Part shown: positions 1 through 8,871 of the stretch, one piece after another
Position numbering within the stretch: the first letter of the stretch is position 1
Layout: each line of letters opens with the position of its first letter
IMG/VR virus record: IMGVR_UViG_3300042330_001005
Location: 1 to 35,654 of that record
DNA: 35,654 bases
Origin: a virus
Strand: one strand, 5' to 3'
The notes under the pieces: model-generated
Seen by the model: only the letters and a program-made list of their open reading frames with translations
The model's database searches: none
Told to the model about the DNA's origin: nothing
Position numbers and translations under genes: made by a program

Positions 1-81
1 ATAACAGATACATTAACCATACGAGTAAAAGGTAAAAACCTTTTAAGTATGAAACCAAATTTAGGACCAGATATTTTATGA
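1..81 (+). CDS. C-terminal end of an upstream gene (partial)
   Basis: An open frame runs from base 1 to a TGA at 79-81 and gives 26 residues, beginning ITDTLTIRVKGK. The stop overlaps the ATG of the next gene as ATGA, the usual arrangement in a translationally coupled phage operon. The neighbours downstream look structural, so this is probably the end of another virion gene. The fragment is too short to identify. Confidence 0.6.
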   Translation: MTDTLTIRVKGKNLLSMKPNLGPDIL

Positions 82-659
82 ATTTAGAAAATAAAATTAC
101 AGGAAGATTTACAATTAGAGATAAAAATACCTCTGAAATAATTCTTGAGAAAACAAATGCAATTCATTATGAAAATTTTGGTGAAGCATTGGCTTTGGCC
201 GCTGCTGGAAATGCAGAAGGGCATATTTATGAAATGCATTTTGGTAATGGCGCAAGTATTATTGATTCAGTTGGTGCAATTTCTTATTATCCACCAAATG
301 TTGAAGGGGTAAATGCCAATCTTTATAATCCTACATATTTTAAAATTGTAGATCAAAAAAGTTCTGCTAATTCAAATCCAACTGCTAATTTTATGGAAGT
401 AAAACATACAAGAGGAAATCTCTTTACTGATATAATTATAGTTTGTACTTTGGATTATGGTGAACCATCAGGCCAAGATGCATTTGATTTAACAAATGAT
501 TTAGAAGGTGATTTTATATTTGATGAAATTGGTTTGAAATCTTTTTCTAGTGTTGCAGGCGCAGGTAAATTATTAACTCATGCAATTTTCTCACCAATTC
601 AAAAAAGTTTAAATCGCAGTTATGAAATTGAATATGTAATTAGAATTGCAACTTGTTAA
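78..659 (+). CDS. putative virion structural (tail/baseplate) protein
   Basis: 193 residues, no signal peptide or membrane segment. The first 30 residues look like a beta-strand-rich start. The C-terminal part has the pattern FDEIGLKS ... LLTHAIFSPIQKSLNR ... EIEYVIRI, which I associate from memory with structural proteins of T4-like phages; this has not been checked against a database. It starts at an ATGA overlap with the preceding frame. It is followed convergently, with a 4-base overlap of the two 3' ends, by a minus-strand gene. A baseplate or tail role is inferred from context and this C-terminal pattern only. Confidence 0.5.
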   Translation: MNLENKITGRFTIRDKNTSEIILEKTNAIHYENFGEALALAAAGNAEGHIYEMHFGNGASIIDSVGAISYYPPNVEGVNANLYNPTYFKIVDQKSSANSNPTANFMEVKHTRGNLFTDIIIVCTLDYGEPSGQDAFDLTNDLEGDFIFDEIGLKSFSSVAGAGKLLTHAIFSPIQKSLNRSYEIEYVIRIATC

Positions 660-1000
660 AAATAATAGATAATATAATCATCAAATTCATCATAATCTTT
701 ATTAGCATTATGACGATTAGGAAGAATATTTTCAATTTTAAGCAATTCTCTTAATCCTTCAAATATTCCAAAATGAGAATTTAAAACAAATGGTAATTGA
801 ATAAAATTACCATTTTTATTTTGCCAAAGAGAATATCCAAGTTCATTTGTTTCAACATGAAATAAAATATTTTTATCTCGCTCAATAAAAGAAATTACTT
901 CTCTAGGGTGATTAAAAAGATATTCTTTGTTGGTTAATTTATTAACAACTTTAAATCTCATATTATTTGAGTTATTAATAACTTTAATATTAAAAGTCAT
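656..1000 (-). CDS. hypothetical protein, 114 aa
   Basis: I do not recognise this protein. It is charged, with a basic N-terminal half (KVVNKLTNKEYLF) and an acidic, tyrosine-rich end (DYDEFDDYIIYYF). The start at 1000 has no clear Shine-Dalgarno sequence; a second in-frame Met lies 13 codons in. It is the last of a minus-strand group (656-2304) inserted among structural genes, and its stop overlaps that of the plus-strand gene before it. A hairpin at 1041-1074 separates it from the next minus-strand gene. Confidence 0.5.
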   Translation of the reverse strand: MTFNIKVINNSNNMRFKVVNKLTNKEYLFNHPREVISFIERDKNILFHVETNELGYSLWQNKNGNFIQLPFVLNSHFGIFEGLRELLKIENILPNRHNANKDYDEFDDYIIYYF

Positions 1001-1040
1001 ATCGAGTGTTCTTCAATTACAATTAATTCTAAATGATTAA

Positions 1041-1074
1041 TGTCTCTTGGGAATACAATAAAACCCAAGAGACA
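1041..1074 (-). terminator. perfect 11-bp hairpin between two minus-strand genes
   Basis: TGTCTCTTGGG and its exact complement CCCAAGAGACA flank a 12-base loop. It lies just after the 45-residue minus-strand gene. No clear T-run follows on either strand, so it may be a weak terminator, an mRNA-stabilising 3' end or a processing site. Confidence 0.5.
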
Positions 1075-1108
1075 TGTAAGAATAAACAACCAAATGTAAA
1101 AGTAAACG

Positions 1109-1246
1109 TTATTCATTGATAAATTTAACAGTTACAGAATCAAGACTATCAAGTTCGCCACTATTAAGCATAATTTCATACTTAGTAGCGCAAATTTTGA
1201 AAACACGAATTTGATCTTCATTGTCAATATAAGTAATTTCGTACAT
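1109..1246 (-). CDS. small hypothetical protein, 45 aa
   Basis: An ATG at 1246 is preceded by a clear AAGGAG ribosome binding site and an open frame of 46 codons, ending at 1109. The product begins MYEITYIDNEDQIRVFK and ends VKFINE. It is acidic, with no membrane segment or recognisable domain. A TTGACA promoter (1276-1303) sits directly upstream and the 1041-1074 hairpin downstream, so it looks like a self-contained unit. The function is unknown. Confidence 0.6.
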   Translation of the reverse strand: MYEITYIDNEDQIRVFKICATKYEIMLNSGELDSLDSVTVKFINE

Positions 1247-1275
1247 GTTAAATCTCCTTGTTAGTTAGTTTTATA

Positions 1276-1303
1276 ACTTTACCAGAAAATTTATGTTTGT
1301 CAA
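1276..1303 (-). promoter_or_regulatory. sigma70-like promoter for the 45-aa gene
   Basis: On the minus strand TTGACA (1298-1303) is followed after 16 bases by TAAAGT (1276-1281). The AAGGAG and ATG of the 45-residue gene lie downstream. It overlaps the 3' end of the 1300-2304 gene. The -10 is imperfect, the -35 is exact. Confidence 0.5.
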
Positions 1304-2304
1304 CTATTTTGAAAAATTTGTTCCCAAAATTTTTTCAAATTTTTGTTTAGTTGATTAGTTAAGTAAAAATAAAAACATTCAGCTTGCCATTCTTGAGGAC
1401 TTTTCTTACTATATTTTGTAGGAAACCAATCTAATAAATCTATTTTTTGAAATATTGATGCGTGATCATCAATATACTTTCTATCTAAATTAAACTCTTG
1501 ATCGTTTTCAAAAACTAATTTAACTTTTTTATCAGTTAATTCTACAATTTCACATTTTAATCCATTTAAATCAGGATTGCTTTTACTATTACAAATTAAT
1601 CGATCCCCAACAGAAAAATTTTTATCGTCTTTTAAAAATTCATAAAAATTATCATTGATTTTTTTAATTGTTTGTTCAGAAATTTGTTCGTAATACCATT
1701 TATGACCTAATTCATGTAAAATTGTATGCAATCCTTGATTATCAACGTGTGTCATATTTGAATTTAAATGAATCTCATGTAATGTTGGGTAATAAAGACC
1801 AGCTTGTTTCATTTTTCTAAAAACGATTTTACCATCAAATACATCTAATAATCCATGTGAAGCTAAAATAGATTTTATTTCTTCTAATATTGTTAAACAC
1901 TTTTTCTTACTTGATTCTCTAAAATTTTCCGGCCAAATAATTGTTATATCATCCATTGTTTTTTCTAATTGTGGCAATTCTCCAAAACAACTTTGAAATG
2001 AATTATCATTCACTTGCAATCCAGTATTTAAGAATTTATACAACTCTTCTTTACTCATTGTTTTATTTTCAATACATTTAGAATAATAGTTTATTTCTTC
2101 AATAACTTCTTTATTTAATCGCCCATTGTTTATTAATAATTTTTTAATATCTAAATTAAATTGAGACCCTAATAATTTAATTAATAAAGTTGTTTTTATT
2201 TTATAAACAAGATAATTTTTATTTTCTGGAATAACAATAACACTTGGGAATGTTTTTTGTGTGTAAAACCAAACGGCTTCTGGATATTTTGCAATTCTTA
2301 ACAT
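1300..2304 (-). CDS. putative zinc metallopeptidase (HELGH)
   Basis: 334 residues. Residues 197-201 read HELGH, the HExxH zincin motif, within a helix-like stretch (LHTILHELGHKWYYE). A likely third zinc ligand is Glu309 in EWQAECFYFY near the C-terminus. Between them (about 230-280) sits a segment beginning GDRLICNSKSNPD with beta-strand spacing resembling a small KOW/SH3-like barrel; this is a weak assignment. The N-terminal 120 residues are unrecognised. The start has AAGGAAA upstream. It is transcribed opposite to the flanking structural genes. Targets are unknown; phage zincins can act on virion or host proteins. Motif sure, exact family not. Confidence 0.6.
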   Translation of the reverse strand: MLRIAKYPEAVWFYTQKTFPSVIVIPENKNYLVYKIKTTLLIKLLGSQFNLDIKKLLINNGRLNKEVIEEINYYSKCIENKTMSKEELYKFLNTGLQVNDNSFQSCFGELPQLEKTMDDITIIWPENFRESSKKKCLTILEEIKSILASHGLLDVFDGKIVFRKMKQAGLYYPTLHEIHLNSNMTHVDNQGLHTILHELGHKWYYEQISEQTIKKINDNFYEFLKDDKNFSVGDRLICNSKSNPDLNGLKCEIVELTDKKVKLVFENDQEFNLDRKYIDDHASIFQKIDLLDWFPTKYSKKSPQEWQAECFYFYLTNQLNKNLKKFWEQIFQNS

Positions 2305-2324
2305 TAAATTTTTCCTTGTTTTTA

Positions 2325-2332
2325 TCTAAATA
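2325..2332 (+). promoter_or_regulatory. candidate late promoter box TCTAAATA
   Basis: The octamer TCTAAATA lies 24 bases before the start of the 2357 structural gene. It resembles the T4 late -10 box TATAAATA. The same octamer precedes the structural genes at 4428 and 19645. Confidence 0.45.
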
Positions 2333-2356
2333 TTTAAAACAAATTAGGTATTTAAG

Positions 2357-3418
2357 ATGAGTTATATTTTTACAACATTTGATGGCACTACTAGAAATTT
2401 TACAGTTAATGATTTTGTCATAGATAATTCATTAGCGCCAATTGTTTTATTAGGACGTGGGGCAACTGATTATGGTTTACCTGTTGCTAAAACATTAATT
2501 AATTTATGTGAAAATTTTGCAAGCCCTAATCCTACAGCAATTAATGCTTTAAAACCGTTACGTGGTCAAACTTGGTTTAATACTCAAGAATTAAAATTAA
2601 AAGTAAACGTTTCAGCTAATCCAAGTGTACCAGATTGGAGAAATATTGGTTCAAATACAACGGTAGCTAATACTGCACCATCCGGCCCAAGTGTGGGTGA
2701 TTTATGGTTTAATAATTTAACTGGACAATTATTAGTTTGGGATGGAAGTAATTGGCGTTTACCAAGCCAATTTACTAATAATTCTACAACACTTATAGAT
2801 GCTGTTTACATGGGTGTTAATTTGCTTTTTGTTATTATTAATGGTGTTATTGTTGCAGTTTGGGCCGATGGTTTAATTGCTAGTGTACCAGCTACAATTA
2901 TTTTACGAGGCGTTACTTATCAATGGGGTGCAAGATTTTCAAATGGTATTGATAAAGGATTAAATTCTTGTAATGAAAGCTTAGGTTTTAAATTTCGTGG
3001 AACAAGTACAAGTTCTGATTATGCTGATTTAGCTGAACGTTATTTTAGTGGTCACGCAATTCCTCCTGGTACGGTTGTTGAGATTGGTGGCGAAAATGAA
3101 ATTCAACCAACAACACACTCGATGAGTGAAAATGTTTTTGGCGTTATAAGTGCTAATCCTGGTTTTAGAATGAATGACAAAATTGAATATAATAATTCTT
3201 CTCACCCATTTGTTGCTTTAACTGGACGTGTTCCTGTATTAACTACAGGAATTGTTAAAAAAGGTCAACGTTTAGTTAGTTCTCATATCCCCGGTGTTGC
3301 AAAAGCATTTTCTGGCAATCTTAAAGATTTAAGTGTTTATTGTGTTATTGGTCGTGCATTAGAAGATAAATTAACAAAAGAAATTGGTTTAATTGAAGTT
3401 GCATTAGGAGCAAAATAA
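2357..3418 (+). CDS. putative tail fibre / appendage structural protein
   Basis: 353 residues. The N-terminal half carries repeats typical of appendage proteins: RGQTWFNTQELKLKVN and, later, VGDLWFNNLTGQLLVWDGSNW, the aromatic-glycine pattern common in phage fibres. From about residue 215 the pattern SDYADLAERYFSG, then GTVVEIGG and VFGVIS, resembles the C-terminal region of many phage fibre-like proteins, in which a peptidase G2/chaperone-like module is often found. I see no certain catalytic residues. The stop and the next start overlap at TAATGG, so the two genes are probably co-translated. Confidence 0.6.
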   Translation: MSYIFTTFDGTTRNFTVNDFVIDNSLAPIVLLGRGATDYGLPVAKTLINLCENFASPNPTAINALKPLRGQTWFNTQELKLKVNVSANPSVPDWRNIGSNTTVANTAPSGPSVGDLWFNNLTGQLLVWDGSNWRLPSQFTNNSTTLIDAVYMGVNLLFVIINGVIVAVWADGLIASVPATIILRGVTYQWGARFSNGIDKGLNSCNESLGFKFRGTSTSSDYADLAERYFSGHAIPPGTVVEIGGENEIQPTTHSMSENVFGVISANPGFRMNDKIEYNNSSHPFVALTGRVPVLTTGIVKKGQRLVSSHIPGVAKAFSGNLKDLSVYCVIGRALEDKLTKEIGLIEVALGAK

Positions 3419-4395
3419 TGGTTTATCAAATTGGCTCTAAAATTACAACTGCCGAATATAATGGCTTTACCGATATTGTAAAATCTGTTTATGGTGAAGG
3501 TAATGGTACTTTTGGTTATGGTCAAAATATTATAACATTAACAAATGCTAACGTAGGACAAAAAATTACAAGTGCTCAATGGAGTTCAATGCGTGAAGCT
3601 TGTTTAGTTTGTGCAAATCACCAAGGAACCAGTTCAACAACTATGCCACCAGCAAATTTATTAGCGGTTGGTAAAATTATTGAAGCATATGAAAGTTCTG
3701 CCCCAACTTCAGATCAGTATGATTTAGATACAGTTGTTTTTGCCATAGCTGCAAACCCGGCAAGATTTCAAACTAATAATGGATTATCAATGACATTATT
3801 GGTTAATGAATACTCAGATACTAGAACTTTGGGATGGGGTAGTTTAACAACTCCAACTATAACTTGTTCGTTTGATGTTAATTTTCGTGATGAAGATCAT
3901 GCTCGTTGGTTTTTTAATAGTGGTGGTGAAATACGAGTAGCGCTTTATCATCCAAATGGCGTTGGTAATGATAAACAATGGCATGGTGCTTTGGGCGGTG
4001 TTGGTGTTTTAAGATTTTCACATAATCAATCTATTACTAATGGATTACCAATTCAAACAAAAAATATTGGTTATTATCAATTAACAGCTTCGCAACAAAT
4101 TGTTTTTAATGCAACTGATTTAAGTAATTATACTTATGTTTTCCCAGGTGGACCACAAACAGGCGGTTCAAATGATAAATTAAAAATTGAAGCACAACGT
4201 TTAGGTTATTTGGGAGTAAGAGGCGGCAATGGATCATCAATTAGATTTACTGTTACAATGACTGAAAATTCACCTACCGTTTCTCCTTCAATTTCTCCTG
4301 GTACTAAAGTATCAGTTGATATTTTACATGCAACTGGTCCTGTTGATGTTGATCCACCTGAATCAATTGTTAATGTTAATAGTTTAGATATTTAA
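3418..4395 (+). CDS. putative virion structural protein
   Basis: 325 residues, beginning MVYQIGSKITTAEYNGFTD and rich in Gly, Asn, Thr and Ser. The middle is beta-rich and contains WFFNSGGEIRVALYHPNG. The C-terminus is Pro/Ser/Val-rich with no Cys. It overlaps the end of the fibre-like gene by one base, which supports a shared appendage or tail role. No enzymatic motif is visible. The next gene begins after a short gap holding a late-promoter-like box. It is probably another tail or baseplate appendage component; the exact protein is unknown. Confidence 0.55.
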   Translation: MVYQIGSKITTAEYNGFTDIVKSVYGEGNGTFGYGQNIITLTNANVGQKITSAQWSSMREACLVCANHQGTSSTTMPPANLLAVGKIIEAYESSAPTSDQYDLDTVVFAIAANPARFQTNNGLSMTLLVNEYSDTRTLGWGSLTTPTITCSFDVNFRDEDHARWFFNSGGEIRVALYHPNGVGNDKQWHGALGGVGVLRFSHNQSITNGLPIQTKNIGYYQLTASQQIVFNATDLSNYTYVFPGGPQTGGSNDKLKIEAQRLGYLGVRGGNGSSIRFTVTMTENSPTVSPSISPGTKVSVDILHATGPVDVDPPESIVNVNSLDI

Positions 4396-4398
4396 TAA

Positions 4399-4406
4399 TC
4401 TAAATA
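4399..4406 (+). promoter_or_regulatory. candidate late promoter box TCTAAATA
   Basis: Second exact TCTAAATA octamer, 21 bases before the ATG at 4428, with AAGAAAGGA as ribosome binding site in between. It would drive the long operon reaching 10152. Confidence 0.45.
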
Positions 4407-4427
4407 AAATAAAGAAAGGAATTTAAT

Positions 4428-4772
4428 ATGGATGAACGTTTAAGTCGTGCGTTAGAACATGGTCGGTTGAAATCAACAATTCAAACACAAACACAAATTG
4501 CACGAGAAAATTATGAAAGTAATCTTTTATTCAATTATGAAAAAGGCTTGTTTCGTGCAACACAAGAAAATTTAAGTTATTGGAGTTGTTTGTTATCACG
4601 TTATAATGATTCAATTGTTTTAGATGATAGAAAAAAACCTATTGAAATTTTAGATTTAAAAACATTTTTAGATACTGCATTTGATATTCATCATCAAGCT
4701 AATAATGAATATTACTCCGAATTATTGCGAATTAAAAATTCAAGAAATGTAAAGCAGGCAGCTAATGTCTAA
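4428..4772 (+). CDS. hypothetical protein, 114 aa, helical
   Basis: An almost wholly helical-looking, charged protein (ARENYESNLLFNYEKGLFRATQ). It has a good AAAGGA ribosome binding site. It ends by overlapping the next start by 8 bases. It is the first gene of the glycosyltransferase operon but follows the structural genes, so a small tail-assembly or chaperone role is possible. I do not recognise it. Confidence 0.5.
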   Translation: MDERLSRALEHGRLKSTIQTQTQIARENYESNLLFNYEKGLFRATQENLSYWSCLLSRYNDSIVLDDRKKPIEILDLKTFLDTAFDIHHQANNEYYSELLRIKNSRNVKQAANV

Positions 4773-5670
4773 TGGTATTTGTATTTTTGCAAATAATAAT
4801 GGATTAATTGATTATACCCAACAAGCAATGGTTTGTTCTGCCATGCTTAAATCTAATTTAAAAGAAAATAATGTTGCTTTAATCACAGACCAAGGAAGTT
4901 GGGATTATATTAAAAATCGTTATGATAATAATTTAATTTCTTATTTATTTCAAGAAATTGTTTTTCTTGATTATGCTGATTTAAAAGATCAATTGCGTGT
5001 TTTTAGAGATGGCCCTTATTCAAATGTTACAGGTAATTGGCGTAATAATCCAAGATCAAAGGTTTATCAATTAACTCCTTGGAAAAAAACATTATTAATT
5101 GACAGTGATTATCTTATTCAAAGTTCTTGGTTGGATTACATATGGTCAAGTAAAGATTTTTTAATTAATACAAATGCAATGAATTTATTGGATAATAAAG
5201 AAGGATTGGATGTTTATATTGATGGATTTTCAATACCTGTAAATTGGGCGACTGTTTGTTATTTTAATAAATGTTCTGAACACAATGATTTTTTTCAATT
5301 AGTTGAACATATAATTGATAATCTTGAATATTATCAACACTCATATAATTACTCAGGAAATTTATTTAGAAATGATTTTATTTTTGGAATAGCTAATTTT
5401 ATAATGGGCGGAAATAAATTAGAAAGTTTTGCTAAATCATTTCCAAATCCTGTTTTAAGAACTTCAGTTGATCGAGATGATTTATTAGAACCAAAAGAAA
5501 AAAATAGTTTAACATTTTTAGCAAATAAATCAGCCGAAGAACATTGGATTTGGAATGCAATTTTAGTTAAAAATCAAAATGTACATGTAATGAACAAACA
5601 TGCAATTGGACGACATGCTGAAACTTTATTAAAATTACATTTACCAGAAAGTTTGGTGCAATATGTCTAG
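4765..5670 (+). CDS. putative GT-A-fold glycosyltransferase
   Basis: 301 residues. Residues 110-115 (LLIDSD) give a hydrophobic strand ending in a DSD metal/nucleotide-sugar motif, as in GT-A glycosyltransferases. The N-terminus (GICIFANNNG, then MVCSAMLKSN) looks like the first strand and helix of the fold. HVMNKHAIGRH near the end could supply a metal-binding His. It is paralogous in layout to the next gene, which it overlaps by 8 bases. Sugar donor and acceptor are unknown. Confidence is good for the fold and moderate for catalytic activity. Confidence 0.6.
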   Translation: MSNGICIFANNNGLIDYTQQAMVCSAMLKSNLKENNVALITDQGSWDYIKNRYDNNLISYLFQEIVFLDYADLKDQLRVFRDGPYSNVTGNWRNNPRSKVYQLTPWKKTLLIDSDYLIQSSWLDYIWSSKDFLINTNAMNLLDNKEGLDVYIDGFSIPVNWATVCYFNKCSEHNDFFQLVEHIIDNLEYYQHSYNYSGNLFRNDFIFGIANFIMGGNKLESFAKSFPNPVLRTSVDRDDLLEPKEKNSLTFLANKSAEEHWIWNAILVKNQNVHVMNKHAIGRHAETLLKLHLPESLVQYV

Positions 5671-6505
5671 TATTGGTTATTTTACGTTTGCTCAAAATTC
5701 AAAAATTGATTATGTAAAATTGGCTTATGTTTGTGCTTTATCTTTGAAAATTTCACAACCCAATATAAACAAAATGAGTGTTGCAGTAACACCCAAAACC
5801 AAAATTACTGAAAAACAAAAATTAATTTTTGATCAAATAATTGAAATTCCTTGGCATGATGACGCAAAAGATGCGGATTGGAAATTACAAAATGAATGGA
5901 AAGCATTACATATAAGCCCTTATGATTTAACTTTGAAAATTGATTCCGATATGTTTTTTAATTCAAATATTGAACATTGGTTTAAAGAATTACAATTTTA
6001 TGATTTTACTATTTGCAATAAAGTTTATAACTTTCGTGAAGAAAATGTTAGTGATAATTATGCTTATCGTGAAGATTTTAAATCATGTGAATTACCAAAT
6101 GTTTATTCTGGATTAACATGGTTTAAAAAAAATACCGAAAAATCAATGGAAATTTTTCGTGATATTGAAAACATTTTTCATAATTTTGCGGAATGGAAAA
6201 ATGAATTTTTAAAAGAAGAAAAAACAGGATTTGCTACAACTGATGTTGCTTTTGCTTTAGCCAGTAAATTAAATGATTATAATGAAAATAATGTTTTAAA
6301 ATTTATTCATATGAAAACACAATTGCAGAATTTTTCTGGTGAATATATTGGTGAAAATTGGACTAATAGTATTAGTTCTTATATTACAAAAACTGGTCAA
6401 TTAAGATTGGGTAAATTTGAACCTCGCATTCCTGTTCATTATGTTATTAAAAATTTAATTTCAGATGAACAAATTAAACATTTGGAGAAAATAGTAGGTG
6501 TTTAA
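5663..6505 (+). CDS. putative GT-A-fold glycosyltransferase, paralogue of the preceding gene
   Basis: 280 residues. It begins MSSIGYFTFAQNSKIDYVKLAYVCAL, close in layout to the start of the previous protein (ANNNGLIDYTQQAMVCSAML). Residues 91-96 (LKIDSD) give the DxD motif. PHVYVIKN-like residues near the end (VHYVIKN) may form the terminal strand. The start overlaps the previous stop. The pair therefore looks like an old tandem duplication whose members have diverged widely. It probably acts on the same glycan as its neighbours. Confidence 0.55.
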   Translation: MSSIGYFTFAQNSKIDYVKLAYVCALSLKISQPNINKMSVAVTPKTKITEKQKLIFDQIIEIPWHDDAKDADWKLQNEWKALHISPYDLTLKIDSDMFFNSNIEHWFKELQFYDFTICNKVYNFREENVSDNYAYREDFKSCELPNVYSGLTWFKKNTEKSMEIFRDIENIFHNFAEWKNEFLKEEKTGFATTDVAFALASKLNDYNENNVLKFIHMKTQLQNFSGEYIGENWTNSISSYITKTGQLRLGKFEPRIPVHYVIKNLISDEQIKHLEKIVGV

Positions 6506-7349
6506 AATATACTATGAAAACCAAAATATAAAAGCAATTACAAGAAAAAAACTCGATTATGAGTTTATTATTGATGATCAATTAAGTAATGATTTTATTT
6601 CTGGTTTAGAAAAACCATGTGAATATCAAATATTTGACATTGATAATAAAAAAATAATTTATAAAATAGATAAATTAAACATACTAAAAGTTCAAAATAG
6701 ATTATTTTCTCCAAACACTACAATAACCAGTAATAGTATTAAAATTACTCTTTATGAATATACTAATACGGTATCAATTGAATTAACAGATAAACACAAA
6801 GATTATATTCTTTCTTCAATTGAAAATAAGTTCAAATTAATATTTCAAACTGATGATTACCAATTAGTTTTTAAAACAGAATTTTCAATTGAAGAATTAT
6901 TAGAAAAGAAAAAAATATTTTTTAATGATATTAATTTAGTTCTTATTGATAAAATTTTATGTTCTGCCTGTTCTTTAAATGTTTTTATTCATAAAACTAA
7001 AAAAAGTAAATTAATTGAAGTTAATGCTTTAATTGATGCAGAAAGTGAATATCCAATTAATAAAGATGCAGATGTTGAAATACAAATTTATAAAAAACAA
7101 AATTTTGATTACGCAATTAGTGTTATTTTAAAAAACCCAACAACTCCAAATTTTGATATTGATTATTGGATTTTTGGGTTAGTTGATCGTTTTAATAAAA
7201 ATAAAGTTTATCAATGGATAAAAATTCCAGTTAATGAATTATTAGAAAAAAAACAATATCATACTGGATTTACATTGAAAAAAAGATTAAAACCAAGTAT
7301 AATTATTGGTAGAAATATATTTGAAAATACAGGCGTACAATGGAAATAA
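6498..7349 (+). CDS. hypothetical protein, 283 aa, beta-rich
   Basis: It begins at a GTG (6498) that overlaps the previous gene's end, with GGAG nearby upstream. The protein is rich in Ile, Lys and Asn with repeated beta-strand-like segments and no Cys cluster or catalytic motif that I recognise. It ends 10 bases into the next glycosyltransferase gene, so it belongs to the same operon and perhaps the same complex. Function is unknown. Confidence 0.45.
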   Translation: MFKIYYENQNIKAITRKKLDYEFIIDDQLSNDFISGLEKPCEYQIFDIDNKKIIYKIDKLNILKVQNRLFSPNTTITSNSIKITLYEYTNTVSIELTDKHKDYILSSIENKFKLIFQTDDYQLVFKTEFSIEELLEKKKIFFNDINLVLIDKILCSACSLNVFIHKTKKSKLIEVNALIDAESEYPINKDADVEIQIYKKQNFDYAISVILKNPTTPNFDIDYWIFGLVDRFNKNKVYQWIKIPVNELLEKKQYHTGFTLKKRLKPSIIIGRNIFENTGVQWK

Positions 7350-8179
7350 AATTAAACGAATTAGATACTATATTCATTTCTTATGACGAACCAAATGCAG
7401 AAGAGAATTTTTCTAAATTATCAGAACAAATTCATTGGGTTAAAAGAAGTCATGGCGTAAAAGGATTTGATTTGGCGCATCAAACCGCAGGAAATTTATC
7501 AGAAACCGAATTTACAATTACAGTTGATGGCGATACTCAAGTTATAGATAGCTTTTTTAATAAAACAATTGATTTTCCAGAAAATATAAATGCAATTTCT
7601 TTTAATTCAGTAAATCAAATTAATGGATTGGTTTATGGAAATGGTGGAGTAAAAATTTGGCGAAATGAATTTTTAAAAAATATGAATTTTCATGAATTAA
7701 GCAAAAATGATGGTATAGATTTTTGTTGGGATCAATTATATCTTCAATTAGATGAAACTGTTGGTTGGACTTTTCCAAATGGTTCTGCACTTCAAGCATG
7801 GAGAGTTGGTTTTCGTGAAGGAACAAAATTAAGTTTAAATCAAGGTAAACCAATTTCATTTGATGAAATTAAAAAACAAACAAGAAATTATCAAATGTTA
7901 ATGGCTTGGTTATCTTTAGGTCAAGATGTAAAATATGGAAATTATGCCATGTTGGGAGCGCATCAAGGATTATTAATGAGTTTAACCGAACCAACTAAAA
8001 TTTCTTTAGTTAAAGATTATGATTATTTAAAAAATATGTTTAATAAAATTAATGATGTTGAAAAAGAACTGGTTGATAATAATGAAAAATTAATAAAATT
8101 AATAAAAGAAAATATTCCATTACACAGTATTGAAACTTCAAAATGGATTAAAAATTATGCAGGAATTTATATTAGATGA
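7340..8179 (+). CDS. putative GT2-like glycosyltransferase
   Basis: 279 residues. The N-terminus reads LDTIFISYDEPNAEENF, typical of the first strand of a GT2-type domain, and residues 61-65 (TVDGD) give the DxD-like motif. NGLVYGNGGVKIW and AWRVGFREGTKL are shared in pattern with the gene at 16821 (NGLTYGWGGIKLF, TWRSAYRETTKI), so the two are paralogues. It overlaps the next gene, an adenine methyltransferase, as ATGA. It could glycosylate a virion or host surface molecule or a modified base; the sequence does not say which. Confidence 0.6.
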   Translation: MEIKLNELDTIFISYDEPNAEENFSKLSEQIHWVKRSHGVKGFDLAHQTAGNLSETEFTITVDGDTQVIDSFFNKTIDFPENINAISFNSVNQINGLVYGNGGVKIWRNEFLKNMNFHELSKNDGIDFCWDQLYLQLDETVGWTFPNGSALQAWRVGFREGTKLSLNQGKPISFDEIKKQTRNYQMLMAWLSLGQDVKYGNYAMLGAHQGLLMSLTEPTKISLVKDYDYLKNMFNKINDVEKELVDNNEKLIKLIKENIPLHSIETSKWIKNYAGIYIR

Positions 8180-8868
8180 AATATCTAGGAAGTAAAAATA
8201 AAATATCAAAATATTTATTACCTATTTTATTACAAAATAGAAATAATAAAACATGGATAGAGCCTTTTGTTGGTGGCGCTAATCTAATTGATAAAATTGA
8301 TGGTAATAGAATTGGTAATGATAATAATCATTATCTTATTTCTCTTTTTATAGCTTTACAAAATGGATATATTCCACCTGATACTATTTCTAAAGATTTA
8401 TATATTGATATAAAAAATAATAAAGAAAATTATCCCAAAGAATTAGTAGGTTTTGTTGGTTTTTGTTGTAGTTTTGGTGCTAAGTTTTTTAATGGATATG
8501 CAACTGATAAAACTAATAGAAACTATGCATTAGAAGGAAAAACTAATTTATTAAAACAAATAAAAAATTTACAAAATGTTAAATTTTTTTGTGGTAATTA
8601 TTATGATTTAGATATTCCAGAAAATAGCTTAATTTATTGTGATCCCCCTTATGAAGGTACAACAAAATATAACACCAAATTTAACCATAATGAATTTTGG
8701 AATTGGTGTAGAAATAAATCTTTAGAAGGTCATTTAGTTTATATTTCAGAATATAATTCACCAAAAGATTTTGAATGTATATTTGAACATGAAACATTTA
8801 CTAATTTTAGTTTACAAAAAAATATTAATACAAAAAGAATAGAAAAATTATTTGTTTATAAAGGTTAA
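8176..8868 (+). CDS. dam: DNA N6-adenine methyltransferase (D12 class)
   Basis: 230 residues. Residues 29-34 (EPFVGG) match the AdoMet-binding motif I and residues 156-159 (DPPY) are the catalytic motif IV of N6-adenine methyltransferases. The N-terminus MKYLGSKNK is typical of the D12 (Dam) class. It is shorter than the usual 260-280 residues. The target-recognition region between the motifs is reduced, so specificity cannot be inferred. It probably methylates phage DNA to evade host restriction. It sits inside an operon of glycosyltransferases and a radical SAM enzyme. Confidence 0.85.
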   Translation: MKYLGSKNKISKYLLPILLQNRNNKTWIEPFVGGANLIDKIDGNRIGNDNNHYLISLFIALQNGYIPPDTISKDLYIDIKNNKENYPKELVGFVGFCCSFGAKFFNGYATDKTNRNYALEGKTNLLKQIKNLQNVKFFCGNYYDLDIPENSLIYCDPPYEGTTKYNTKFNHNEFWNWCRNKSLEGHLVYISEYNSPKDFECIFEHETFTNFSLQKNINTKRIEKLFVYKG

Positions 8869-8871
8869 ATT

